Shown piece by piece: positions 50,601-61,890 of a stretch of 64,000 bases of DNA. The position numbers were made by a program, and so were the translations under genes. The DNA comes from Periplaneta americana (taxonomy: Eukaryota > Arthropoda > Insecta > Blattodea > Blattidae), in NCBI RefSeq assembly GCF_040183065.1, contig NC_091122.1, positions 152,859,955 through 152,923,954 on the forward strand, in the 5' to 3' direction. The notes under the pieces are model-generated. The model was not told the DNA's origin, made no database searches, and saw nothing but the letters and a program-made list of their open reading frames with translations. Every line of letters starts with the position of its first letter. Within the stretch, counting starts at the first letter, position 1.

Positions 50601-50905
50601 CTATCACTGTTTGTGACTTTAGAATTCACGACATTGGGTCAAGTGAATAAAATCTAGCAAAAGCTTTTACTAGTACATTTTACGCAAAAGCTACTAATAT
50701 CAGTGAATAACATCTAAGATAAAGCTTTTGCTAAATAGAAAGATCTAGCGTTACTAGTAAAAGTTAAATTTTCCAGCATATACTAGAAAAAGTGTGAATA
50801 AAATAAAGCATTGTCTTGATTTTATTAGCAATTGCTTAAAAAAATTTTAAGTGTGGGTCAACCCAGACTTGAAGATTTCAGTCTTTTTCTAAACTCTCAC
50901 CTGAG

Positions 50906-51844
50906 ATGGCGGGATTTATGCAGATGAGGTCTCTCAAGTTCTACAGGGAACGAGTAAGGACCAGGGAAGAAGACTACTGTGATTTCTACAGGTTTAGTGA
51001 GGAGAATATGGAATGGATTGCTAATTATTTTCTTGGTGCGACGAATGAATCCAGAGGTGGTGCCTTGTCTTCCAAGCAACGGATGGAAATCTTTCTTCGC
51101 TTTGTAAGTGACCCTGGATTTCAGGCAAAACGGTGAGTTTTGTACTAGGCAAAATTATGGCTAAGTCTCACTTATGGATTAAATTTTCTAGAGATAATAA
51201 TGAACTCAATACTGCCAGATTAGAATGGGCAGAAAAGTATCAATTTCCCAGCACCATAGGAGTCATAGATTGTACTCATGTCCACATTGTGAGGCCGTCA
51301 CATAACGGGGATGAGTATATAAACAGAAAGGGCGAGGCTACTATCAATATGCAAGCTACCTGTAATACTAAAGAACAATTTACAAGTATAGATGCACAAT
51401 GGCTGGGATCAGTCCAGAATTCTGAAATGCTCTGATATCTACCGTGCAATGAACAACCAGGAGGATTATGTACTTCTTGGTGATAGTGGTTATGGAATAA
51501 CTCCCTGGCTCATGACACCATATAGACTACCCAACACTCCTCAAGAAATAGTCTACAACAACTTGTTTACAAAAGAGCGGGTAATAATTGAGAGGTGCTT
51601 TGGGCAATTAAAAAGAAGATTTCCTATCCTAAATCACGTGAGAGTTAAACTGGATAAGGTACCTGCTGTAACAATTAGTTGTGCCATACTTCATAACCTA
51701 GCCAAATACTTGAGGGATCCCAACCACTTTGAAGGAAATCAGATTGATGAATTTGAAGATGATCTTGAAGAAGGAAATTTGAGACGTCTGGAGCAAAGGA
51801 AGAGAGATGACATAAAGGAAGTTATTTATAATTTAAGACTTTAG
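50906..51844 (+). pseudogene. Harbinger (HARBI1-like) DDE transposase, frame-damaged
   Basis: Starts MAGFMQMRSLKFYRERVR and continues to SSKQRMEIFLRF. At 51133 the frame changes to one with LGKIMAKSHLWIKFSRDN, STIGVIDCTHVHIVRPSH (first catalytic Asp) and INRKGEATINMQATC. At about 51420 it shifts again to VLLGDSGYGITPWLMTPY (second Asp) and RVIIERCFGQLKRRFPIL (catalytic Glu), ending at 51844. About 20-30 residues seem to be missing at the first break compared with HARBI1-type proteins. The catalytic residues are all present. Confidence 0.9.
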
Positions 51845-51956
51845 TTGTATTTCAATTCAAACTTACGAAAATTACATTATTTTTACAATCATTATTAATT
51901 TAAATGCAAGAGATGTTTTCATTCTGTGACCATTCACAAAATTGTGTAAGTTAAGT

Positions 51957-52608
51957 CATTACTCTCACTATTACTTAGCCTATCGTTTTTCAATCTCTCT
52001 AATATTAACATCTCTTTTTCTTTTTGAATTTTTGTCAGCTGTAATTGTTCCAATAAAAGAAGTCTTTGTAATTCACTCGTTGTCAAATTCTTCGTTTCCT
52101 CTGTTTCCGTCAGAAAGAACTTGGACGTTTTTTAGGTGGCGATGGTGGGGAAAATTCCTAAGTAACTTGGGGTACCTCAGACCAATTACTAACAGTTAGG
52201 GCTCCTAAAATGAAAAAAAGTAATGTAAACTTTCATATTTTTAACGTCTCATACTTTTTTAATGTATCTAAGTAAATAAAATTATTTTGCCCCACCTGGA
52301 ATTTTACTGAAGACAGGATTTTGATCCGAAGTCAGTAAATCTTCGCTCTTTTCCCCATGGCATTAGGACGATTTTCTTGTTACCTGTCGCTGTTTTGTCC
52401 GTTTTCTTTTTTGCCTTTGCTTTCATATTCTGAACTTTCTTCTTTAATTGCTTCTCTGAAGTAGACTTCCCTAGTTCTTGCTGATATTCATTCACGATCT
52501 CTCCCCAAGCAAGTTCTTTTTTAACTTTGATCATAGGAATCTGTCACAAGCCTTGCTCGGGAATCGCCTCCACAATCATCAGGATACTCACTTTCGGAAG
52601 AAGACATT
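51957..52608 (-). pseudogene. Harbinger accessory DNA-binding protein (Myb/MADF-like)
   Basis: Starts MSSSESEYPDDCGGDSRAR at 52608, shifts near 52535, then continues KELAWGEIVNEYQQELGKST and KKVQNMKAKAKKK (helical DNA-binding type). A likely ~96-nt intron has donor CCAG|GTGGGG near 52298 and acceptor CATTTTAG near 52203. It leads to GALTVSNWSEVP and a coiled-coil end LLLLEQLQLTKIQKEKEMLI that stops at 51957. In this superfamily the second protein brings the transposase to DNA. Frame breaks suggest decay. Confidence 0.72.
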
Positions 52609-53039
52609 TCTAAAACTACACACCTGAACTAACAGAGTCGAACTAAATAAATATTAAAGAAAACATCTGAATTAACCGAACACAGAGTCAAACTAAAGAA
52701 AATAGGTGTTAATTAAAGTAATTTCAACAATCGATAATGGTATTGTCGTCAATACATGCCACACTGCAAATACACCTGTCTAGCCAGCAAAAGCTGAGAT
52801 TTTCCAGCACTTTCTACCTAGCATTAGCAAATGATTATTCACACAATGTTAAGCTAATGCTAATGCTAGTACTGAATGCTACATAGGAATTGCTTTTGCT
52901 AATACTTAATTCTAACAGCTAATGCTTACTTTTTATTCACTTGGCCCATTAGCAGTATTGGACGTGATACTGAATGAATACAATGTTTTCACCTTTTATT
53001 TTAACAATTCATGCTACGTTACTTTTTATTGAATACCGA

Positions 53040-55035
53040 GTGCCACTTACATCACTTCCGATTCACTGCCAAGTCACTCTTAGATCACTCTCGAGTGAGT
53101 CGAAAGTGATTTTCGACTCACTCCCGACTCATTAGGGATTCACTCCCCAGTCTCTTAGGTCATTTCCGATTCACTCCCCAGTCACTTCCTTTCCACTCCA
53201 GATTCACACTACAGTCACTCCTGAGTTATACTCGAGTCACTCCAAGGTCACTCCAAATACACTCCCGGGTCATTCCAGATTACCTCACGAGCCTCTACTC
53301 ATTCGTTCCCTAGTCACTCCTGAGTCACTCTCATTACCGAGTTACTCTAGAGGTGCAATCCCGAGTTATCACTCCCGAGTCACTACCGAATCACCCCAGA
53401 TTCACTTGCAATTCACTCCAGTCACTCCTGAGTCAATCCCGAGTTACTCCAGATTCGATCCCCAGCCAATCCTGAGTCACTCCCGAGTTACTCCAGATTC
53501 ACTCCCGGTTCGCTCCCCAGCCAATCCTGAATCACTCTCCAGTCACTCCTGATTTACTTTGGGTTCACTCCCGAGTAAGCTCATTCACTCCCAAGTCGCT
53601 CCCGATTCATTCACGAGCCAGTCCCTTGTCACTCCCAAGTCACTCGCGAGTCATTCACGAGCCAGTCCCTTGTCACTCCCAAGTCGCTCCCGATTCATTC
53701 ACGATCCAGTCCCTTGTTACTCCCAAGTCACTCGCGAGTCATTCCCGATTCACAGCCTAGTAACTCCAGAGTCACTCTTAGATCACTGACGAGTCACCCG
53801 ATTCACTCTCCAGTCACTCATAGATAACTGTCGAGTCACTCTCTGTTCAATACCGAGTCCGTCTTAGATCACTCTCGACTCACTCTCCATTCACTCCCCA
53901 GTAACTGTAACATCACTCTCGACTCACTTCCGAGTCACTCTTAGAGCACTTTCGACTCCCGAGTCGCCACCGAATCACACCCCAGTCTCTGAAGTCATTC
54001 CCTATTCACTTCACAGTCACTCCCTAGCCACTCCAGATTCACATCCTAGTCATTCTTGAGTTACACCCGGGTAACTCCAGATTAACTCTCGAGTCACTAC
54101 CAATTCGTCCCCTAGTGACTGCCGAGTCTAGTGATTCCGGAGTCACTACCGAGTTACTCCATATTCACTCCCGGTAAAGTCCCGATTAAATCCTGGGTCA
54201 CTCCCAATTCACTCCAGTGATTCCTGAGTTACTAACGAATCACCCCAGATTTTCTCCCGAGTCACTCCCTACTTACTCGAAATTTACTCAAGATTCGTTC
54301 CCCAGCCAATCATGAGTCACTCTCTAGTCACTCCAGATGTACTTCGGATTCACTCCCGAGTCAGCCCATTCACAACCGCGTCGTTACCGACTCACTTCCA
54401 AGTCGATCCCGATTCACTTACAAACCACTCCCTTCTCACTCCCATGTCATTCTAGAGCCAATCTCGATTCACACCCTAGTCACTCCCGTTCACTCCGATA
54501 CACTCCCGTTTCACTCCGAGTGATTACCGAATCACTCCAGGTTCACTCCCGAGTCACTCCCATTTCGCTCTCGTGTCACTCCCGATTCACTTTAGATTCG
54601 CTCTCGAGTCACTCCTGAGACACCCGAGTCACCAATGTTTCACTCCGTGTCACTCGATCCACTCGTATTTCACTCCGAGTCACTCCCACATCACTCAAGA
54701 TTTACTCCTGAGTCACTCCCGTGTCACTCCCGATTCCCTCTTATGTCACTTTAGATTCAATAACGAATCACTCCACATTCAGTCTTGAGTCACTCCTGAG
54801 ACACTCGAGTCAATCCTAATCACTCGTATTTCACTCCGAGTGATCTCCGACTTACCCCTGAGTCAATCCAGATTTACATACGAGTCACTCGTGTTTCACT
54901 CCGTCACTCGACACAATATCTAGTCACTCCCAGCCAATCGTGTTTCACACCGAGTCACTCCGGCCACTCCCAAGCCACTCCGGGACACTTCATATTCACT
55001 GTAGTCACTCTTGATTCACTCCGTAGTCACTCCCG
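53040..55035 (+). repeat. Degenerate CACTC minisatellite, ~11-bp unit
   Basis: Dense repeats of CACTCCCGAGT with GATTCACTCC variants run about 2 kb. Unit order is irregular with many substitutions, giving composite 20-24-bp periods. Open frames through it (for example 53559-53789, 54337-54618) translate the repeat and are not genes. Confidence 0.93.
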
Positions 55036-55250
55036 ACTTAAAAATTACATTAAAAAATCAAATTAAAAAAGAATCAAGATTTACAATAAAAAATAACTGA
55101 AATTTCAAAAAATTTTCAAATTAAAAAATACATATAGGCCGAAAACGCAAGTAACAATGTCAGAACGATCAGTCGGCTGTACATGTGGGAGTGAAGCAAT
55201 AGCTATTTCAGGTTATTGTGGATTGTAAGTTAGTTATGAAAATATCCTCT
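55036..55250. other. Spacer between satellite blocks
   Basis: An AT-rich part (55036-55135) of the AAATTAAAAAA type and a short unique stretch (55140-55245). Nothing coding. Confidence 0.5.
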
Positions 55251-55255
55251 CCCAT

Positions 55256-56122
55256 CTGCCCTCTGCCCTCTGCTCTCATGCCCTCTGCCCTCATGACCTA
55301 CCCTCTGCCTTCGTGCCCTGCCTTCATGCTCTCTGCCCTGCCCTCATGCCCTGCCCTGCTGCCCTGCCCTCATGCCCTGCCCTCGTGCCCTGCCCTCATG
55401 CCCTGCCCTCGTACTCTGCCCTCGTGCTCTGCCCTCATGCCCTCTGCCCTCATGCCCTGCCCTCGTGCCATGGCCTCATGCCCTGCCCTCCTGCCCTGCC
55501 CTCGTGCCCTCTGCCCTCGTGCCCTGCCCTCTTGCCCTGCCCTCTTGCCCTGCCCTCGTGCCCTGCCCTCGTGCCCTGCCCTCGTGCCCTGCCCTCGTGC
55601 CCTGCCCTCGCGTCCTGCCCTCGTGCCCTGCCCTCATGCCCTGCCCTCTTGCCCTGCCCTCATGCCCTGCCCTCGTGCCCGGCCCTCATGCCCTGCCCTC
55701 GTACACTGCCCTCGTGCTCTGCCCTCATGCCCTCTGCCCTCATGCCCTGCCCTCGCGCCATGCCCTCATGCCCTGCCCTCGTGCCCTGCCCTCATGCCCT
55801 CTGCCCTAATGCCCTGCCCTCGAGCCCTGCCCTCTTGCTCTGCCCTCGTGCCCTGCCCTCGTGCCCTGCCCTCGTGCCCTGCCCTCGTGCCCTGCCATCG
55901 TGCCCTGCCCTCGTGCCCTGCACTTGTGCCCTGCCCTTGTGCCCTGCCCTCATGCCCTGCCCTCATGCCCTATCCTCTTCCCTCATGCCCTGCCCTCGTG
56001 CCCTGCCCTCATGCCCTGCCCTCATGCCCTATCCTCTGCCCTCATGCCCTGCCCTCGTGCCCTCCCCTCATGCCCTGCCCTCGTGCCCTGCCCTCGTGCT
56101 CTGCCGTCGTGCCCTGCCTTGT
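55256..56122 (+). repeat. 13-bp GCCCTC minisatellite
   Basis: The unit GTGCCCTGCCCTC, with 10-15-bp variants (ATGCCCTCTGCCCTC), is repeated about 65 times. Because 13 is not divisible by 3 and no unit makes a stop, all three plus frames stay open and give ALPSCPALVPCPR-type repeats up to 303 residues. There is no start context, no conservation signal and no flanking gene structure, so these are treated as repeat translation. Confidence 0.95.
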
Positions 56123-56129
56123 GAATTGA

Positions 56130-56480
56130 AACAAATCAAAATAAAATTACATAAAGGAAATAAATTTATATTAAATAAAACTAGTAATTTCAGATAAATT
56201 GATATTAAATAAAGTTACAGAAAATTAAATTATAATAAATTAAATAATATGACATTAATTTAAAATAATGTAAGTTAAATTAACATAAATTAAATTAAAA
56301 TAAATGGAATTAAATTAAAATTAATTTTATTAAATTAATCTCAGCTAAATTAAATTATAATAAATTGAACTAATTAAATTAATTTAAATTAAAATGAAAT
56401 TAATTATAATAAAATAATTTTAAATTAAGTTAAGTAAAATTGAATTACTGTAGTTAAAATTGCATTGAATAAACTGATGT
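56130..56480. repeat. AAATTA-type low-complexity AT block
   Basis: Irregular repeats of TTAAATTAAAATAAAT without G or C for long stretches. Confidence 0.85.
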
Positions 56481-56496
56481 AGAATTAACTCAATCA

Positions 56497-57070
56497 TTTT
56501 TCCGGCTGCCGTGCTTTCCAGTGCCGAGGCATGTTTCAAGTTTCTCATTTTTCCGGTTGCCGCGATTTCCGGCGCTGGGTCGGATCCCCCAGAACCCCGA
56601 AGCAGGTTTCAAGAGTTTCGTATTTCTGGTTGCCGCGTTTTCCTGCTCTGGGGCGTCCCAAACATAGCCCAGAAGCGTGGTCCATGCTTCCCGTTTTTCC
56701 GGTGGCGGCGTTTTCCGGAGCTGGATTGGGACCAGCACAGCACTGAGGCATGTTTGAAGTTTTTCGACACTCCGATTGCCGCGTTTTCCGGCAGAGCCCC
56801 GAATTATGTTTCAAGTTTGTCTTTCTTCGCGTTGCCGCTTTTTCCGCCACTGGGTCGGCCCCGCATGCCCTCCGAAGCATGTCTCAATTTTATCATTTTT
56901 ACGGTTGCCACGTTTTCTGGAGCTAGGGTGCCCCCCACTGTGCCCCTAGACATGTCTCAAATCTCATTTTTACGGTTGTTGCATTTTCCGGCGCTGGGGC
57001 GGCTCCCACCGAGCCCCGAGGCGTGTTTCAAGTTCCCCCTTTTTCCTGTTGCTTCGTATTCCGGCGCTTC
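56497..57070 (+). repeat. ~70-80-bp tandem satellite, about nine units
   Basis: Recurrent CCGGTTGCCGCGTTTTCCGG then GCTGGG, GCC-rich and GAAGCATGTTTCAAGTTT blocks, starting near 56505, 56547, 56629, 56698, 56773, 56830, 56902, 56971 and 57045. The long open frame across it (56511-57089) is repeat translation. Confidence 0.88.
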
Positions 57071-58285
57071 CCCATTTCAGTTTGGTTGATAGGCTTTCCC
57101 CTCTACTCACACTCTTTACCATCCGTGAAGGGGAAGAGGCTACTGTCTATCTTACTAACGTTCGACTAATTGACTTTGAACATAGTGAAAATTCTTATTA
57201 TTGAAAACGTTTACCGGTAATCTATATTAGGCGTTTATGCTCGACAATGCCGAAATGTACTAATTATACACCCGGTAGCAGTCAATGATAACTCAGCTTA
57301 CATGTGTTCAGCCAATGACAAGTCAGCTTTGTACCGTTATAAAACCGCAAGTATCGATTATTCTCGGATATGCAATGGAAAGAGAATTAGCGAAAAGTGA
57401 CGGATGCTGGAAATCCAATACTGTCGCAGAAGGTTATGTTCTGTTACTATAATAATTAGCGTTAATTGTAAATAATATTCAAATAAATTCAATTTGTCAT
57501 CTCGTTTTTCAATGTCGAATTCAATAATCAAGGTTATAATATTATAATATCAAGTTTAACGGGACTACGTCAAGGTCAATGACATTATTGTTCCTCGGAA
57601 AAAATCAATACTTTCGCGTCTGCGCACATCTCACAATTCACGACCTAGAACAAGGTCACTTCCGATCTTGTCAGATACAAATAAAATGTATACATCTGAA
57701 TACCGGTAATTTCAAGTTAGAAATATGGTCGAGCATAAAAAGTATGAAACTCGCCTATAATGGTAATTAAGAAGTTCGTATGTAAATTATGAAACTCGCT
57801 TGCACTCGTTTCATAAATATCCATACTCGATTCTTAATTACTATAATTATAGGCTCGTTGCATAATGTACTATTATATTTCAGTTTATTGTTGTTTATAT
57901 CAACTGGCACATTAAAAAGCTACCGACAGCAGAAGATAAATGCTTTCTTCACTGCTAGTTGCTGCTCTACAGCATAAACGACGGAACAATCTGCACTGTG
58001 TCGCTCCCCCCTGACTTCATAGTACAAACTAGCATCCCTTTATTTAATTATTAGTTGAAAATATTGTAAAAAACGACACTAAAATATACTGAAACATGTA
58101 ATTGTCAAACATCTGTGTCACTGTATTTTATATCCATTTATGTACTTTATTTAATATTTTATTTTCTTGTGTGTACAACTTGGGGGGTGCAGGTATAAGA
58201 GGTAACAGCTACCGGTCTGTTATAGTGACGGACTCAGGGCAAGTGGGAGGGGAAAGAAATGCCTTCGCATCCTCTCAACTTGTAT
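57071..58285. other. Non-satellite island with a ~50-bp inverted repeat
   Basis: It contains inverted arms around 57750-57775 (CTCGCCTATAATGGTAATTA) and 57830-57857 (its inverse, TAATTACTATAATTATAGGC), separated by 55 bp with another CGAGT/ACTCG inverted pair. This may be a MITE. No gene is supported. Confidence 0.45.
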
Positions 58286-58289
58286 GAAA

Positions 58290-58570
58290 TGTCGTTTAGT
58301 TTATCGTTTTTCTTGTTTCCGCGTTGCCCGGCGCTGGGGCGTCCCCTGCAGAGCCCGTTTTTCCGTTTGCCGCGTTGTCCTTAGTTTGGGGCGGGACCCG
58401 CAGAGCCCAGAAGAATGTTTCATCTTTCCCGTTTTTCTGTTTCTCTCGGTTTCCGCCGCTGGGGCGTTCCTCGCTGAGCCCCGAGGCGTTTTCATATTTC
58501 TCCTTTTTCTGTTTGACGCGTTTTCTTGCGATTATTCTGCCTTAGCAGAGCCAGGAGTCATGTTTCAAGT
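58290..58570 (+). repeat. Second block of the ~70-80-bp satellite, about four units
   Basis: Same blocks as 56.5-57.07 kb (TTTCCGCGTTGCCCGGCGCT, GGGGCG, GCAGAGCCC, ATGTTTCA), more diverged. It leads directly into a CACTC block. Confidence 0.85.
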
Positions 58571-58589
58571 TTCCCGTCGTTATATCAGT

Positions 58590-59000
58590 CTCACTTCACT
58601 CCCGAGTCACTCGATTTATTTCCGAGTCCCTCTGCATTCTTCCCGTGTCACTCTTCGCTCATTGTCGATTAATTCGAGTCACTCCATTCAGTCCCGAGTC
58701 ACTTTCAAATCACTCTAGATTCACTCCATAACATTCTCGATTAACTCAATAGTTTTTCTCGATTCACTCTTTGATCACTCGATTCACTCTCAAGCAACTC
58801 GTAGATCACTCTCGATTCACGCCGAGTCAGTCTTAGATAAGTCTCGATTCACTCTCGTGAGTCAGGTCAGCCTCGATTCACTCACGTTTCAATTTCGACT
58901 CTTCTGATTACTCCCAAGTGTCCGTATCAGTCTTGAGTCACTTCCGATTCACTTCCGAGTGACTCCAGATTCGCTCCCGAGTCACTTCCCTTTCACTACA
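58590..59000 (+). repeat. CACTC minisatellite block 2
   Basis: CACTCCCGAGT/GATTCACTC units as in 53.0-55.0 kb, irregular. Confidence 0.88.
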
Positions 59001-59104
59001 GATTCCGGAAATAATTGCTATACCGAGGAACGGGACGCGGCTCTGTATTCCCCCTTGAGTTACTTGTTACACGATAGCATTAAAATCGCAATCGCGAACA
59101 CTTT
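59001..59104. other. Unique interruption in the CACTC satellite
   Basis: About 100 bp without repeat units (GAACGGGACGCGGCTCTG and flanks) separates the two CACTC subtypes. Confidence 0.6.
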
Positions 59105-60850
59105 TCACTCTTAAACACTCATAAACTCATTCCTAGTCACTCCCAAACTCACTCCAAGTCGCTCACAAATTCACTCCTAATCACTACCAATTCACTCATA
59201 GTCGCACTCAAATTCACTCCTAGTCACTTGCACATTCGCTCCTAGTCACTCCCAAATTCAATCCTAGCAACACCCAAATTCACTGCTATTCAGTCCAAAA
59301 TTCACTACTAGACACTCGATTCGCTACTAGTCACAATAAATTCACTCCTAAATTCGCCTCTCGTCACTCCCAAATTCACTCTTACTCACTCCGAAATGCA
59401 GTCCTAGCCACTCCCAAAATCACTGCCAAATTCACTGAGAGCCCATCCCAATTCACTCTTAGTCACTCCTAAATTAACCCTTTAGTCACTCATAATTCAC
59501 GCCTAGTATCTCCCAGTCACTCGCAATTTGCACCTAGATCCTCCCAAACGCACTCCTAGTCACTCCCAACTTCAGTCACTCAAAATGACAAAGTCTATCC
59601 CATTTTCACTCATAGTCGCTCACAAATTAAATCTCAGGCAATCATAAATTCACCCATAGTCACTTCAAAATTCACTCCTAGTCATTCCCAAAATCACTCC
59701 TTCTCACTCACAAATCAACACCTAGTCACGCCCAAATCCAATACTAGTCACTCACAAAACGTCACAGTCACACCCATACTCACTCCGTACTCACTCCCAA
59801 ACTCACTACGAGTCACTCTCAAATTCACTCCTAGTCACTCCCCTTTCACACCCAATTCCTCCCAAATTCACACATAGTCGCTACAAAATTCACTCCCAAA
59901 CATTCCCAAATTCACCCATAGTCAATTCCAAATCCACTCTTAATCACTCCCAAATTCATTGTCACTCCCAAATTCAAACCTAGCCACTCCCAATCTCACA
60001 AAAGTCACTACCAAACTCACTCCCAGTCACTCCCAAAACCACTCCTAGTCACTCCCAAAACCACTCCTAGTCACTCCCAAAACCACTCCTAGTCACTCCC
60101 AATTCCACACCTAGTCACTCCCAATTCCACACCTAGTCACTCCCAAAATCACATTCACTCCAAAATACACTAGTCACTTCGAAATTCACTACTATCAGCT
60201 CCCAAATTCACTCCTAGTCGCTCTCAAATCCACTCCCAGTCGCTCTCAAATTCATACCCAGTCGCTCTCAAATTCACTCCTACTCGTTCTAAAATTCCCT
60301 CCTATTCGCTCTCAAATACACTCCTAGTCACTCTCAAATTCACTCCTAGTCACTCTCAACTTCACTCCTAGTCGCTCTCAAATTCAATCCTAGCCACTCC
60401 CAAACTCATTCATAGTCACTCCAAGACGCACTTAGTAACTTCCAAATTCACTCCTAGTCACTTCGAAACACTCCCAGTCATTCCGGAATTCACGCCTAGT
60501 CACGCCCAAACTCACTCCTAGTCACTAAAAATCATTCTTAATAACTCCCAAAATTACTCTCAAAATCACTCCTAGCTATACTAAACTCAATCCTAGTCCC
60601 TCCAAACTCATAGTCACTCCCAAACTCACTCTTAACCACTCTCAAAACTCTCCCCTAGTCACTCTAAAATTCACTCCTAGTCTCTCCCAGATACGCTCAT
60701 AGAAACTCCGTCACTCCCTTTCCTAGTCACTCAAAAGCAATCCCGAGTTCACTCCGTGTCACAAATTCAAGTCACTTCAAAATACACTACTAGCTACGCC
60801 CAAAATCATTCCTTGTCACTCCAAAATTCACTCCTTGTCACTCCCAAATT
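59105..60850 (+). repeat. CACTC minisatellite, 22-bp composite subtype (left palindrome arm)
   Basis: Dominant composite unit CACTCCTAGTCACTCCCAAATT. Short clusters of identical units (60030-60110) show local recent duplication. It is the mirror of the array at 62.9-64.0 kb. Confidence 0.93.
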
Positions 60851-61890
60851 CAAATTGTGAAAATAAAAAAAAATACAAATTCTTAAAACAAAATAATTTA
60901 AAAATTTTTTAAATTAAAAAAAATATGAAAATTTTCAATAGTTATTAAAATTTTTCAAAATTCAAAATAATTTCAAAAGTTTTCAAAATTAAAAAACAAT
61001 TTCAAAACAAAAAATTTAAAAAAATTTCAAAATTAAAAAAAATTTCAAAACAAAAAAAATTTTCAAAATACAAAAAGTTCAAAATTTTCATAAATTTAAA
61101 TTTTTCAAAATGCAAACAAATTTAAACAAATTTTTAAATTTTTCGAGATTAAAAGTAATTACAAAAATTTAAAAAATTGTAAAAAATTCAAAATTTAAGT
61201 ACTTTCAAAATTAAAAAATATTGAAAATTTTTCAAAACTCAAAATAATTTTAAAAATTTTCAAAATTACAATAATTCAAAATTTAAACAATTTTCGTAAT
61301 TCAAAAAATTTCAAAATGTTGAAAATTTCAAATTTTTTAAAATTTAAAATTTTTTCAAATTTTTCAAAATTCAAAATAATTTCAAAATTTTTGGAAATTA
61401 AAACATATTTCAAAATTTAAAAAAATTAGAAAATTTCTCAAAATTAAAAAAAAAATTCAAAATTTTCAAATATATTTGAAATTTTTCAAATTTTTAAGTT
61501 TTTTAAAATTTTTAAAATTTGAAAAAAATTTCAACATATTGAAAAAAAATTCCAAATTCAAAATAATTTTAAAAATTTCAAAACTGAAAGAAATACAAAA
61601 TTAAAAAAAACCTCAAAATGATATCAAAATTATTAAATTTTTCAAAATTCAAAGTTTTTTTCTAAATTTTAAAAAATTCACAAAAATTACAAAATTTTGA
61701 AAATTAAAATAAATTTGAAAATAAAATTTTTTTAATTTTGTAAAATTCAAAATCATTTCAAAAATTTTGAAATTTGAAAATTAATGAAGTCAAAATTTTA
61801 ATAAATCAATTTTCGTAATGGAAAGAATTTCAAAAATTTTAAACTCAAAATTTTTCAAACTTCAAAAAATAATATTAAATTAAAATTACC
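60851..61890 (+). repeat. AT-rich low-complexity block with C on the plus strand
   Basis: Repeats of TTCAAAATTTTCAAAATTAA. C occurs regularly while G is rare. This is the left half of the palindrome centre. Confidence 0.9.

Larger units (their letters stand above)
50636..52947. mobile_element. PIF/Harbinger transposon, two convergent genes
   Basis: The ends GGGTCAAGTGAATAAAA and, inverted, GGGCCAAGTGAATAAAA are flanked by ATT on each side (50633-50635, 52948-52950), a 3-bp duplication as expected for the superfamily. A transposase gene on the plus strand and a regulatory/DNA-binding gene on the minus strand point at each other, the classic two-gene Harbinger layout. Internal repeats of GCTAATGCTA-type near both ends could be binding sites. 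Both genes carry frame damage. Confidence 0.92.

Noticed and set aside
53559-54788. Serine/histidine-rich ORFs in the CACTC array as proteins
   Set aside because: They are repeat translations of CACTC units, present in several frames at once.
55218-56197. Long overlapping ORFs (303 and 294 codons) in the GCCCTC array as proline/cysteine-rich proteins
   Set aside because: All frames are open because the 13-bp unit contains no stop. There is no promoter, splice or conservation signal.
56511-57089. 192-codon ORF over the 75-bp satellite
   Set aside because: It translates tandem repeats, and neighbouring frames are equally open.
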